From: Acinetobacter piscicola
Lineage (GTDB): Bacteria > Pseudomonadota > Gammaproteobacteria > Pseudomonadales > Moraxellaceae
Direction of reading: 5' to 3'
Length of the DNA: 64,000 nt
Assembly (NCBI RefSeq): GCF_015218165.1
Contig: NZ_CP048659.1
Span: 2,542,001-2,606,000, forward strand
Below are positions 26,889-35,871 of the stretch, in pieces. The notes below the pieces were generated by a model, which searched no databases, was not told the DNA's origin, and saw only the letters and a list, made by a program, of their open reading frames with translations. The translations under genes were made by a program, and so were the position numbers. Positions within the stretch are counted from its first letter, which is position 1, and each line of letters starts with the position of its first letter.

Positions 26889-27689
26889 TTAATAGACGCT
26901 CGGTCCTTGTGGTGCTTTTTCTTCAATGTTTTTAAATTTACCAAGAAGTTGCTTCATTGACTTCATTAACAAACTTGTATCTACACCGACTGCAACGAAC
27001 TCTGTACCTAACGCTAAATATTGTTTTGCAAGACTTTCATCTGCAGATAGAATACCTGCCGCTTTGCCTGCTTGTCGAATTTTTGCAATGGTATCGACAA
27101 TAATCTGTTGTACATCAGGATGACCCGGATTGCCACGATAGCCTAGAGCAGCGGATAAATCAGCTGGACCAATAAAGACGCCATCAATACCTTCAACGGC
27201 TAAAATTGCATCTAAATTTTCTAAACCTTTTTTCGACTCAATTTGCACTAAAACACAAATTTCATCCTCGGCATGTTGCAAATAATCACCAATATTATTC
27301 CAACGTGATGCACGGGCTAATGCTGCGCCCACACCACGAATACCTTCAGGTGGGTAACGCGTTGCACTAACCATCAGCTCTGCCTGCTCTGCTGACTCAA
27401 CCATCGGAATCAGTAAAGTTTGTGCACCCACATCTAACAATTGTTTAATGAGTGGCACACTGCCTGTCACAGGGCGTACAACGGCCTGACTTGCATAGGG
27501 TGCTATCACCTGTAACTGCTCTAAAATACTACGAATGTCATTTGGTGCATGTTCACCATCGATCAACAACCAATCATAGCCTGCATTGGCAGCAATTTCT
27601 GCACAGTAACTATTTGCTAAACCGACCCACATGCCAATCTGTTGTTGTGTTTTAAGCTTTTGTTTAAATGTATTTTTCGGATTTAACAT
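26889..27689 (-). CDS. hpaI: 4-hydroxy-2-oxo-heptane-1,7-dioate aldolase
   Basis: A 266-residue class II pyruvate aldolase of the HpcH/HpaI family. It splits 4-hydroxy-2-oxoheptanedioate to pyruvate and succinate semialdehyde. Features are [33 protein letters not shown] (substrate and acid-base region, residues 20-50), [11 protein letters not shown] with the metal-binding Glu near 149, and [14 protein letters not shown] with the metal-binding Asp near 175. Penultimate step of the meta operon, between hpaH and gabD. Confidence 0.95.
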   Translation of the reverse strand: MLNPKNTFKQKLKTQQQIGMWVGLANSYCAEIAANAGYDWLLIDGEHAPNDIRSILEQLQVIAPYASQAVVRPVTGSVPLIKQLLDVGAQTLLIPMVESAEQAELMVSATRYPPEGIRGVGAALARASRWNNIGDYLQHAEDEICVLVQIESKKGLENLDAILAVEGIDGVFIGPADLSAALGYRGNPGHPDVQQIIVDTIAKIRQAGKAAGILSADESLAKQYLALGTEFVAVGVDTSLLMKSMKQLLGKFKNIEEKAPQGPSVY

Positions 27690-27715
27690 GATCTATACCT
27701 CAACTGAATACGCAA

Positions 27716-28519
27716 TTACATAAAACGAAATGCCACTGAACCCAGTTGGTCATAATCAATATGAAAAGTATCACCTGCTTGTGCAGCCACAGGACGGGTA
27801 AACGAACCGCCTAAAATAATTTGTCCTGCTTCCAAGGTCACACCATAAGGATGTAATTTGTTGGCTAACCATGCTACGCCTTTAGCAGGATGATTCAGTA
27901 CTGCAGCGGATACACCCGATTCTTCAATCACGCCATTACGGTATAAAATCGCAGAAATACGACGTAAATCGAGTTCATTCGGTTTAATTGGACGACCACC
28001 TAACACAATACCTGCGTTGGCTGCGTTGTCAGAAATGGTATCAAATACTTTACGGGTAATTTTAGTTTCAGGATCAACATTGTGTAAACGTGCATCAATA
28101 ATTTCGATAGCAGGAATAACATAATCTGTCGCATCCAACACATCAAAAATCGTACAATTTGGCCCTGAAAGTGGCTTACCTAAAATAAACGCTAACTCTA
28201 CTTCCACACGTGGCACAATAAAACGTGACATCGGGATATCAGAGCCTTCCTCAAAGACCATATCATCTAATAATGCGCCATAATCAGGTTCGGTAATATT
28301 CGATGACACTTGCATCGCACGTGAAGTTAAACCGATTTTGTGCCCAACCAATTTACGCCCATTGGCAATTTTATGCGCCACCCATGCTTTTTGAATTGCA
28401 TAGGCATCTTCAATGGTGATCTCAGGATATTGCAAAGAAAACTGACGCATTTGCGTACCTGATTTTTCTGCTTGATCCAGTTGTAACGCAAGTTCCTGAA
28501 TTTTTGCTTTCTCTAACAT
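27716..28519 (-). CDS. hpaH: 2-oxo-hept-3-ene-1,7-dioate hydratase
   Basis: A 267-residue fumarylacetoacetate-hydrolase-like hydratase of the MhpD/HpaH type. It adds water to 2-oxohept-3-enedioate. [33 protein letters not shown] near residues 38-70 and [15 protein letters not shown] with the metal-binding Glu pair near 107-109 are characteristic. NADC-like IDARL and the C-terminal [13 protein letters not shown] are also present. 15 bases separate it from hpaF upstream. Confidence 0.94.
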   Translation of the reverse strand: MLEKAKIQELALQLDQAEKSGTQMRQFSLQYPEITIEDAYAIQKAWVAHKIANGRKLVGHKIGLTSRAMQVSSNITEPDYGALLDDMVFEEGSDIPMSRFIVPRVEVELAFILGKPLSGPNCTIFDVLDATDYVIPAIEIIDARLHNVDPETKITRKVFDTISDNAANAGIVLGGRPIKPNELDLRRISAILYRNGVIEESGVSAAVLNHPAKGVAWLANKLHPYGVTLEAGQIILGGSFTRPVAAQAGDTFHIDYDQLGSVAFRFM

Positions 28520-28533
28520 CTCGATATCCTTAT

Positions 28534-28923
28534 CTAGCCATTATTTTTTAAAAACTGGTGAATATTATTGGATTTAAAATTAAGAACAGGATCAAGTTCT
28601 GTCATTTCAAAAGAAATCGCCAATAAACGCTGATCTTTCAATGGCTGAAAAAATGCTTCAATTTTTTCAAATAATGCTGTTGCAACACGCTGTCGGGTTT
28701 CTAAATCTCGCCCAGAACCGACCTTTAAGGTCATATGGACAAAGGCGTAATCATGTAAACCATCTGCCATTCGAAATTTATCCATACGAATTGCACGGCT
28801 ACGAATGCCACCTAAAGGGAAGATTCCTGTGCCACCTAAGAAATTATTCACTTGCTCGAATAAATCCTGAAAATCAACAGCATCTTCTAAATTTGCACTG
28901 TATTCCGCAATAAAATGTGGCAT
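28534..28923 (-). CDS. hpaF: 5-carboxymethyl-2-hydroxymuconate delta-isomerase
   Basis: A 129-residue tautomerase-superfamily enzyme (CHMI). It starts ATG-CCA, so the mature protein begins with the catalytic Pro-1 ([12 protein letters not shown]). A TTG directly before the ATG is not the start; GGAGA lies 8 bases upstream of the ATG. It isomerises 5-carboxymethyl-2-hydroxymuconate to the 2-oxo form before decarboxylation by HpaG. Length fits the family (about 126). Confidence 0.93.
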   Translation of the reverse strand: MPHFIAEYSANLEDAVDFQDLFEQVNNFLGGTGIFPLGGIRSRAIRMDKFRMADGLHDYAFVHMTLKVGSGRDLETRQRVATALFEKIEAFFQPLKDQRLLAISFEMTELDPVLNFKSNNIHQFLKNNG

Positions 28924-28944
28924 CAAAAATCTCCTTTTTATGAT

Positions 28945-29805
28945 TTAAGCCATTGAATCAGGCAGTGGGAAAATCGCATTAATCTGCCCTGTACCTGAAC
29001 TTGGAAATGCAGGTGTAATAATTTCTACAGCTTTGTCGTATTGATCCCAACCTAAGAGTCCAAGCAGCATTGCCGTGTCATGCATACCACCTTCGCCATA
29101 GCAGTATTCTGCATATTCAGGCAACATGTCAGTAAATTCTTTCCACTCCGCACGTTCCCACATGCCTACCACGTGCTTGTCGACTTGACGATCCCACTCA
29201 CGGGTATATTCATCCATACCACGCTTATATTCACGATCCCAAATAAAACGATGTGATAATGAACCACTAGCAAATACCGCCACTGTACCGTCATATTTTT
29301 CAATCGCTTTGAGCAAACCTTCACCAAATTTACGGCTGTCTTGTAAATCATGTGAAGTTAAAAATGCAGAAACAGAGACCACTTTAAAATGTTTATCTTG
29401 GTTCATATAGCGCATCGGAACCAATGTGCCATACTCTAATTCTAAGCTTTCAATATTATGCGCTTGGGCACGAATCCCTGTTTTACAGATTTCCTCAGCC
29501 ATCAACTGACCAAGTTCTGGATTACCATCGTAATCAAATTCCATATTTTGAATAAAATGCGGTAATTCATTACTGGTATAGACACCACCAAAATGTGCAC
29601 CAGCATTGATATGAAAGGCACTATTGACTAACCAGTGACTATCAAAGACCACAATGGTATCGACACCTAACTGACGGCAACGGCGACCTATTTCTTTATG
29701 TCCATCAATGGCTGCCTGACGAATTCCGTTGGTCGGTCCCGGCAATTCTGATAAATACATGGACGGTACATGTGTAATTTTTGCAGCTAAAGCGAGCTTA
29801 CCCAT
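28945..29805 (-). CDS. hpaD: 3,4-dihydroxyphenylacetate 2,3-dioxygenase
   Basis: A 286-residue class III (LigB-type) extradiol dioxygenase that opens the homoprotocatechuate ring between C2 and C3. The opening MGKLALAAKITHVPSMYLSELPGP carries the first metal-binding His (near residue 12). DSHW (near 57) and FASGSLSHRF (near 178) supply other active-site residues, and GEGGMHDT contains another conserved His. The size matches E. coli HpaD (283). Good RBS (AGGAAG). The ring-opening enzyme of this operon. Confidence 0.95.
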   Translation of the reverse strand: MGKLALAAKITHVPSMYLSELPGPTNGIRQAAIDGHKEIGRRCRQLGVDTIVVFDSHWLVNSAFHINAGAHFGGVYTSNELPHFIQNMEFDYDGNPELGQLMAEEICKTGIRAQAHNIESLELEYGTLVPMRYMNQDKHFKVVSVSAFLTSHDLQDSRKFGEGLLKAIEKYDGTVAVFASGSLSHRFIWDREYKRGMDEYTREWDRQVDKHVVGMWERAEWKEFTDMLPEYAEYCYGEGGMHDTAMLLGLLGWDQYDKAVEIITPAFPSSGTGQINAIFPLPDSMA

Positions 29806-29858
29806 ATTCTTTCTTCCTGAAATTTTAAAATACTGTATTTATTTCCCGAAGGGGGCGT

Positions 29859-31319
29859 TTACACACCCCATTTTGGTACATGATGTGTACCCATTGAAAT
29901 ACTGACGTTTTTAAGCTCGGTAAATACTTCAAAACTATATTCACCACCTTCACGACCTGTACCCGAACCTTTTACACCACCAAATGGTTGACGAAGATCA
30001 CGCACGTTTTGACTGTTGATGAACACCATACCTGCTTCAATGCCTGCCGCTAAACGATGTGCTTTGGTAATGTCTTGTGTCCAAATATAAGACGCTAGAC
30101 CATATTCGGTATCGTTAGCCAAGCGAAGCGCATCGGCTTCATCTTTAAATTTGATTAAACACACGACAGGGCCAAAGATTTCTTCTTGTGCAATACGCAT
30201 ACGGTTGTCTACGTCAGCAAATACCGTCGGTTGAATGAACTGCCCTTTTTGTAAATGCGCTGGCAAATTCAGAGGACGCTCTAAACCACCTGCAACCATG
30301 TTTGCGCCTTCTTCAAGACCAATTTTGATATAGCCTGTGACTTTGTCATAGTGTGCTTGCGTGATCATTGAACCCACTTGTGTGTTCGGATCTTGCGGAT
30401 CACCGACAATGATATTTTTAGCACGACGCGCAAACTCTTTGACAAACTCATCATAAACCGATTCTTGGATGAAAATACGGCTACCCGCAGTACAACGCTC
30501 GCCATTTAAAGAGAAAATAGTAAACAATGCTGCATCTAAAGCGCGTTCTAAGTCAGCATCTTCAAAAATAAGCACTGGAGATTTACCACCAAGCTCCATA
30601 GAGTATTTTTTCAGACCCGCATTGGCCATGATCTTACGACCTGTTGCTGTACCACCTGTAAATGAAATAGCACGGACATCAGGATGTTTAACAAGTGCAT
30701 CACCCGCAGTTGAACCTAAACCTTGTACTACGTTAAATACACCTTCAGGAATACCCGCTTCAAGTGCTAAGCGTCCCAATTCATTCGCCGTAATTGGAGA
30801 AAGTTCAGACATTTTGAGTACAGCAGTATTACCCAATGCTAAACATGGTGCAGTTTTCCATGTCGCCGTCATAAACGGGACATTCCACGGAGACACTAAA
30901 CCACATACACCCACAGGTTGATGTAATGTGTAGTTTAGAAATTGGTCATCCACAGGATAAGTATGACCGTTCATACGGGTACACACTTCCGCAAAGAAGT
31001 TGAAGTTATGCGATGCACGTGGAATCAATACATTCTTGGTTTGATGAATCGGCAAACCAGTATCTAACGTTTCTAACTCTGCAATTTTTGCTACGTTTTG
31101 GTCAATTAAATCACCCAAATTGCGCATCAAACGTGCACGTTCTTTGGCAGGCGTTCTTGCCCATTTAGGTGCTGCCGCTTTTGCTGCTGCAACGGCTAAA
31201 TCAATTTCAGCTTGTCCGCCACTTGCAACTTCACCAATCGCTTCCATGGTTGCAGGGTTATAGTTGGTAAATGTTTCTTGGCTTTCAACTTCTTTACCGT
31301 TAATCCAATGCTTAATCAT
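29859..31319 (-). CDS. hpaE: 5-carboxymethyl-2-hydroxymuconate semialdehyde dehydrogenase
   Basis: A 486-residue NAD-dependent aldehyde dehydrogenase, the size of known HpaE (488). SPWNVPFMTATWKTAPCLALGNTAVLKMSE, FTGGTATGRKIM, the catalytic Glu in MELGGKSPVL and the catalytic Cys in LNGERCTAGSRI (near residue 286) are visible. The C-terminus, with INSQNVRDLRQPFGGVKGSGTGREGG, is typical of HpaE/DmpC-like enzymes. It oxidises the ring-cleavage product made by HpaD. Confidence 0.94.
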   Translation of the reverse strand: MIKHWINGKEVESQETFTNYNPATMEAIGEVASGGQAEIDLAVAAAKAAAPKWARTPAKERARLMRNLGDLIDQNVAKIAELETLDTGLPIHQTKNVLIPRASHNFNFFAEVCTRMNGHTYPVDDQFLNYTLHQPVGVCGLVSPWNVPFMTATWKTAPCLALGNTAVLKMSELSPITANELGRLALEAGIPEGVFNVVQGLGSTAGDALVKHPDVRAISFTGGTATGRKIMANAGLKKYSMELGGKSPVLIFEDADLERALDAALFTIFSLNGERCTAGSRIFIQESVYDEFVKEFARRAKNIIVGDPQDPNTQVGSMITQAHYDKVTGYIKIGLEEGANMVAGGLERPLNLPAHLQKGQFIQPTVFADVDNRMRIAQEEIFGPVVCLIKFKDEADALRLANDTEYGLASYIWTQDITKAHRLAAGIEAGMVFINSQNVRDLRQPFGGVKGSGTGREGGEYSFEVFTELKNVSISMGTHHVPKWGV

Positions 31320-31334
31320 GTCAAATTCCTTCTC

Positions 31335-32099
31335 TTATGCGTTTTGTGCAAAAAATTCTGTTTCAGAAATAATGTGGTTACGTAACTGCCCCACACCTTC
31401 AATCTCAACCACAACTTCATCCCCTGGGACTACATCTGACAACCCTTCTGGTGTCCCTGTCGCGATCATGTCGCCTGGTTGTAAAGTCATAAATGATGAG
31501 ATGTATTCAATTAAAAATGGCACATCAAAAATCATATCTGCAGTCGTCCCTTCTTGACGAAGTTCACCATTCACCCAGGTACGCAGTTTTAAGTTATTTG
31601 GTGTCGGCACTGAGGCAGCATCAATGATGTACGGTCCAACTGGTGTCGTTGAATGACGGTTTTTTACGCGTAAGTTTGGACGATAATAATTTTCTAAATA
31701 GTCACGAATCGCATAGTCATTACACAAGGTATAACCCGCTAAATAATCCAGCGCATCTTCACGTTTGACATTTTTTGCCGTTTTACCAATCACCGCAACC
31801 AATTCACATTCATAGTGCATATAGTCCACGTTGTCTGGACGCCATGTATTTTTGTTGTGACCTGTATACGTGTTCGGTGCTTTAATAAAGATCAAGGGTT
31901 CTTTAGGTGGTTCAAAAGCCAATTCACGCGCATGGTCTGCATAGTTTAAACCCAGTGCAAACATGGTACCTTGTGCAGGTGGAAGCCATTCCACTTGTTG
32001 CTCAGTCAACACGTCACCTGAAGCTAACTTCACTTGTAAATCATCAAGAACTTCAACATTTAAAACTTCATTATTATAACGAATACGTGCAGTTTTCAT
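31335..32099 (-). CDS. hpaG2: 4-hydroxyphenylacetate degradation isomerase/decarboxylase, HpaG C-terminal-type subunit
   Basis: A 254-residue fumarylacetoacetate-hydrolase-fold protein. It corresponds to the C-terminal half of E. coli HpaG (2-hydroxyhepta-2,4-diene-1,7-dioate isomerase / 5-oxopent-3-ene-1,2,5-tricarboxylate decarboxylase). FALGLNYADHARELAFEPPKEPLIFIKAPNTYTGH and YECELVAVIGK, with the metal-binding Glu near residue 101, are clear, as is MIATGTPEGLSDVVPGDEV near the end. It starts 2 bases after hpaG1 ends. The two halves are separate genes here, not one fused chain. Confidence 0.93.
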   Translation of the reverse strand: MKTARIRYNNEVLNVEVLDDLQVKLASGDVLTEQQVEWLPPAQGTMFALGLNYADHARELAFEPPKEPLIFIKAPNTYTGHNKNTWRPDNVDYMHYECELVAVIGKTAKNVKREDALDYLAGYTLCNDYAIRDYLENYYRPNLRVKNRHSTTPVGPYIIDAASVPTPNNLKLRTWVNGELRQEGTTADMIFDVPFLIEYISSFMTLQPGDMIATGTPEGLSDVVPGDEVVVEIEGVGQLRNHIISETEFFAQNA

Positions 32100-32101
32100 G
32101 A

Positions 32102-32761
32102 TTACACTCCCTGTTCCTGAACGGTATTTTCCACAGCACCCAATTGATCCACTTCAACACGAACCACATCACCTTTTAATAAAGCAGGGCGACCAAGTGG
32201 TGTACCTGTGATGATAATGTCACCTTCATTGAGCGGCATATAATCTGAAATTTCTTCAATGATTTGCGCAGGACTACGAATCCAATCCGAAGTATTCCCT
32301 GTCTGTTTTAACTCACCATTGACATAGACACGTAGTTCTAAATTTGCAACATTGTTGACTTGGTCTTGAGCAACCACATCACCTATGACACAAAAGCCAT
32401 CTTGGCACTTTGCTTTAATTGCAGGACGATAGTAACTATCTTCAGGTAAGCTCAGCTCATTGATCACCACATAGCCTGCGATATGATCATTGGCATCTGC
32501 CTGTTTGACACGACTTGTTGCTTTTGCAATCACAATACCGACCGCAGCGCCTGCTTGTAAAACCTCACCCACACGCTTAACCACAAGCTGACCTGATTGG
32601 TTACGTGTGTTCGGTGTCTTAATAAAAAGAACTGGTTTAATGGGTTCTTTTACATAAGGTTTTTCATTAAATTGTGCCTGCAATGTGCTGTACAGGTTTT
32701 TATAATTCAAAGCAATACCAAAAATATTCCCTTGTTTTACAATTTGGTTCAAATCATTCAT
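32102..32761 (-). CDS. hpaG1: 4-hydroxyphenylacetate degradation isomerase/decarboxylase, HpaG N-terminal-type subunit
   Basis: A 219-residue FAH-fold protein matching the N-terminal half of E. coli HpaG. GIALNYKNLYSTLQAQFNEKPYVKEPIKPVLFIKTPNTR at the start and DIIITGTPLGRPALLKGDVV near residue 180 are recognisable. The metal-binding ExE pattern of the C-terminal half is weaker here (GAAVGIVIAK), as in the N-terminal domain of fused HpaG. First gene of the meta operon, whose promoter region carries the double palindrome at 32814-32847. Confidence 0.92.
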   Translation of the reverse strand: MNDLNQIVKQGNIFGIALNYKNLYSTLQAQFNEKPYVKEPIKPVLFIKTPNTRNQSGQLVVKRVGEVLQAGAAVGIVIAKATSRVKQADANDHIAGYVVINELSLPEDSYYRPAIKAKCQDGFCVIGDVVAQDQVNNVANLELRVYVNGELKQTGNTSDWIRSPAQIIEEISDYMPLNEGDIIITGTPLGRPALLKGDVVRVEVDQLGAVENTVQEQGV

Positions 32762-33089
32762 TTATGTTCTCGACTTAAATTCCAGTGTTCCCTACTAGAC
32801 AAGAAACAATTTAGTTAACATATTAACTTTATAGTTAATATATTAACGATTTGCAAGTGCTTTTTACATATTATTGTAAAAATCATGTTTCCAAAGGGTA
32901 TAAATGCATGAAAATCAATAAATATCTAAATTTATGTTTTGAAAATCCTGTCACTAGAGCATAAATAACGAAGTTTTTCTATCTTTTCCAAATCCTTTAC
33001 ATGCTCTAGATCTATACAACATTACTTTGCATGCAGACTACTGTATTATTGACATTTTTATTTTCAAAGCATTTAAACCAGACTTGATG
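32762..33089. other. Promoter region of the hpa meta operon
   Basis: Contains the double palindrome described separately. Beyond it the DNA grades into the decayed HpaA-type gene. No intact gene seen. Confidence 0.6.
32814..32847. promoter_or_regulatory. Tandem 14-bp palindromes, probable HpaR operators of the meta operon
   Basis: GTTAACATATTAAC (32814-32827) and the perfect palindrome GTTAATATATTAAC (32834-32847) lie 20 bases apart centre to centre, about two helical turns. They end about 50 bases upstream of the hpaG1 start. Two operators in the hpa meta promoter are known for E. coli HpaR. Binding of this HpaR to these sites is an inference. Confidence 0.7.
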
Positions 33090-33770
33090 CTCAATAAACA
33101 GTGATATACATATGGAAATGGGCTTTAATTTTCATCCCCTGCAGAACAAACTATAGCACCTCAAACGAAACCGATACATTCACATCAGGCTTATGTATAT
33201 AGATTGAAGAAATATTATGGTTACAAATTGCAACGATATATAATGACATTAGGGTATTATGCGCATGCTCTGTATCACTTGAAAATTTAACAACGACTGA
33301 TGCACAGACTTGGTTAGGCATTGAGCAATATATTGAATTTATTAATAAAATACAAAAAAATAAAGCACATGCTGAGATTAATTTTCTCAATCAAACCCTA
33401 AAACAGCTATTCGCTTTTATTGGCTCATTTTCCAAACACAAGGGCTCTACAGCACACGACATAGATGATCAATTTCTATTTTTACAGTTTTCAAACTTAT
33501 TTGAACTGTATTATGATCAACATCGGTGTGTATCTGAACACAGCAACATATTGTATATCAGTGATTTACGCTTAAATGGTTTATTCAAGCATTTAATAAG
33601 TCAATCCTGTAAAAATATATTGCTCAACGAACAATTCATGCGGCAAAATGTTTATTCTGTACAACCTCACTGCCCATCTGGAGTATCGCTTAGCCATTGG
33701 GCTTTAAAGATCCAGCTTATTTTTGTCGATTTTATCCTCAATACAGACATGAATCCTAAAACAGTTTCGA
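33090..33770 (+). pseudogene. Decayed HpaA-type AraC regulator
   Basis: Translating across frames recovers pieces in the same order as the intact HpaA at 54335-55240. These are HMEMGFNFHP near 33110 (against HRHDGYFQIHF), PPS-like cupin remnants near 33170, IEEILW near 33207, then DDQFLFLQFSNLFELYYDQH, YISDLRLNGLFKHLISQS (against AITETRLNDICRRIANIS), and finally LGFKDPAYFCRFYPQYRHES at about 33690-33750. The frame is broken by stops and shifts, and there is no usable start. It lies divergent from the hpa meta operon, where a working regulator would be expected. Confidence 0.75.
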
Positions 33771-33830
33771 ATAAAACATTATGCTACACCACCATAATGA
33801 TCGTTTTAAATATTGATCTCAAGGATGATA

Positions 33831-34736
33831 ATGGATAATCTCAACGATTCTTCTCTCCCGGCGAGCAAATTAGTCAGCAGTCAAGGTAAAACTGCTTTCG
33901 AAACCATCTTAAATAATCCCAATGCTACCTTATTAGAAAGTATTTTTGTTGGTGAGCAACCCATTTTTGCAATTTGGGAAACCAACAACATCAAATTGAT
34001 TGAACCTCAATTAGAAGAAATCTGCTTGACCTTTCATATTACAGGGAGCATTCGTGTACGAAATAATGTGATTGGACACAATAACGTTAAATTCAATTCA
34101 ATCGCGCTCTATGGCTTAAATAGTTATGAGTGGAATCTCTATAATAAACTACGCTATGCCCATTTATACTTTTGGAAAGACATTGTGGCCTTTAATCCCG
34201 AAGAAATTGCACATGCCCTACAAAACAATGAATTACATGGGATTAAAGATAATTGGGTTGAAGGTCTATTCAAAATGATTTTATCTTATAAAAATAGCGA
34301 AGAACGAAAAACCTTTATTTTAAAAATGTATCAGGAATGCTTTGTCCATCTTAAAGACAAATATTTAGATAACTTTCAAGAAAAAAATGTCATCACAGGA
34401 GGTTTTACTTCTTTTCAGGTCAAAAAATTACAAGAATTTATAGAACACAATTACATGTCTAAAATTAATATCGAAGACTTCTGTAACACGATGAATTGGT
34501 CACGCTCACATTTATTTCGTGAATTTAAAAAAACTTTTGGAACAACACCTTACAATTTTCTGAGTCATAAACGCCTCAGTATTATCAAAGAGTTACTTGC
34601 AGCAGGTCAGCCGATAGATCAAGTCTGTCAAAACTCTGGGGTTGAAAATATAAATAAGATTAATTATTTATTTCAAAAGCATATGGGTATATCTTTAAAA
34701 GAATATCTACAACAAAATCCCAAAGAAAAACTTTAG
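33831..34736 (+). CDS. AraC-family transcriptional regulator
   Basis: About 301 residues. I chose the ATG at 33831, which has AAGGA 5 bases upstream, over earlier in-frame TTG and ATG codons. The N-terminal ~195 residues form a ligand-sensing domain without a clear cupin signature. The C-terminal ~100 residues contain both AraC helix-turn-helix motifs (NIEDFCNTMNWSRSHLFREFKKTFGTTPYNFLSHKRL; the second helix-turn-helix is degenerate, QVCQNSGVENINKINYLFQKHMGIS). It is convergent with the Rieske reductase gene 150 bases away, so it probably controls the Rieske pair. A direct repeat in that pair's promoter could be its target. Confidence 0.85.
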   Translation: MDNLNDSSLPASKLVSSQGKTAFETILNNPNATLLESIFVGEQPIFAIWETNNIKLIEPQLEEICLTFHITGSIRVRNNVIGHNNVKFNSIALYGLNSYEWNLYNKLRYAHLYFWKDIVAFNPEEIAHALQNNELHGIKDNWVEGLFKMILSYKNSEERKTFILKMYQECFVHLKDKYLDNFQEKNVITGGFTSFQVKKLQEFIEHNYMSKINIEDFCNTMNWSRSHLFREFKKTFGTTPYNFLSHKRLSIIKELLAAGQPIDQVCQNSGVENINKINYLFQKHMGISLKEYLQQNPKEKL

Positions 34737-34886
34737 TGCTGATCTAAGCTCAAAAATTTAAGCCCAATATCCTCCATACTAAAATCTCTCTTTCAAATTT
34801 GGGCTTAGGAGCATTACTACCATATCATCTAGATCAGATATCTTTTAATAATAAAAAATAATCTGATCTAGCCTCAAATACATGGC

Positions 34887-35819
34887 TTAAATATCAAGGA
34901 CAAGCAGCTTGCCTTTTGCACTTGAACAACATGGGAAAATAGTTTTATTTTCTGCTTTTTCATCATCGGTTAAAATAGAATCTCGATGATCTGCTTCTCC
35001 TTCTAGGATTGGTGTTTCACAAGCACCACAAACCCCTTCACGGCAAGAATTCATCACATCACAACCATTTTTTAACAAAGCATCAAGCAAGGTCTCTCCT
35101 TGCACCACTTCAATCAATTTATTGCTTTTACGCAACTCAACAGTATAGGAGTTTTCTGTTGATACTTCATGCTCTGCAACAAATGATTCATAATAGCAGT
35201 ATGGGTACGACGTGTGATGAGATTTAAAATCATCAATCATCGCCTTTGGACCACAACAATAAAACTCTGTATTTTCAGGAGAATGTGCTTCAAAAACATG
35301 CGAAATCCGTTTACTTGTACCCTCTGAGTTAAGAATAATTTCAACATGATCTGCATATTGTGCTTTTAATTCATCAAAAAAAGCACATTTATCCTGAGCA
35401 CGAGCAAAGTAATAGAGCTTCCAATAATCGGTCTTGACTTGTTCAATCATCGAAAGGATTGGAGTGATCCCAATTCCCCCCGCAATAAACACAATTTCAT
35501 CTTTGTCGCCATGAAATTCAAAATTATTACGTGGTTCAGAAATTTCGATAATCTGTCCAGCTTTTAGATTATTTTGATATCCAATTGAGCCACCACGACT
35601 GTTTTCATCGCGGTTGATCGCAACTTTATATGTGTTAGTCACATCAAAGTTGTTATATAGAGAGTAACTACGAACAGGAATACCCTCTACAATTAAATCA
35701 ATATTTGACCCAGCTGAAAATGATGGCAATTGCACACCATCCACAGCAGAAAACTCATAACCCAAAATACCATCGGCTAAATAAGTAATTGTTTTTACTC
35801 TAACCTTTAGTCGCTCCAT
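34887..35819 (-). CDS. Rieske oxygenase reductase (FNR plus 2Fe-2S ferredoxin, VanB type)
   Basis: A flavin and NADH electron-transfer protein of about 310 residues. The FNR flavin domain (RSYSLYN near residue 53), the NAD domain (GGIGITPILSMIEQV near 110) and a C-terminal plant-type [2Fe-2S] ferredoxin with CREGVCGACETPILEGEADHRD and a final Cys pair are visible. I chose the ATG at 35819, preceded by GGAG; the frame runs 13 codons further. It is the second gene after a Rieske oxygenase and would reduce it. Related to, but distinct from, IacF at 38684. Confidence 0.87.
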   Translation of the reverse strand: MERLKVRVKTITYLADGILGYEFSAVDGVQLPSFSAGSNIDLIVEGIPVRSYSLYNNFDVTNTYKVAINRDENSRGGSIGYQNNLKAGQIIEISEPRNNFEFHGDKDEIVFIAGGIGITPILSMIEQVKTDYWKLYYFARAQDKCAFFDELKAQYADHVEIILNSEGTSKRISHVFEAHSPENTEFYCCGPKAMIDDFKSHHTSYPYCYYESFVAEHEVSTENSYTVELRKSNKLIEVVQGETLLDALLKNGCDVMNSCREGVCGACETPILEGEADHRDSILTDDEKAENKTIFPCCSSAKGKLLVLDI

Positions 35820-35871
35820 AACTTTACTCCTACCTAAATATTGAGTGAAAAAACACAAATCAACCCGCTAT

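Noticed and set aside
33151..33390. 79-residue minus-strand open frame
   Set aside because: It lies over the decayed HpaA-type gene; the plus-strand remnant explains the sequence better.
33551..33838. 95-residue plus-strand open frame starting at TTG
   Set aside because: It is one surviving frame segment of the decayed HpaA-type gene, with no RBS.
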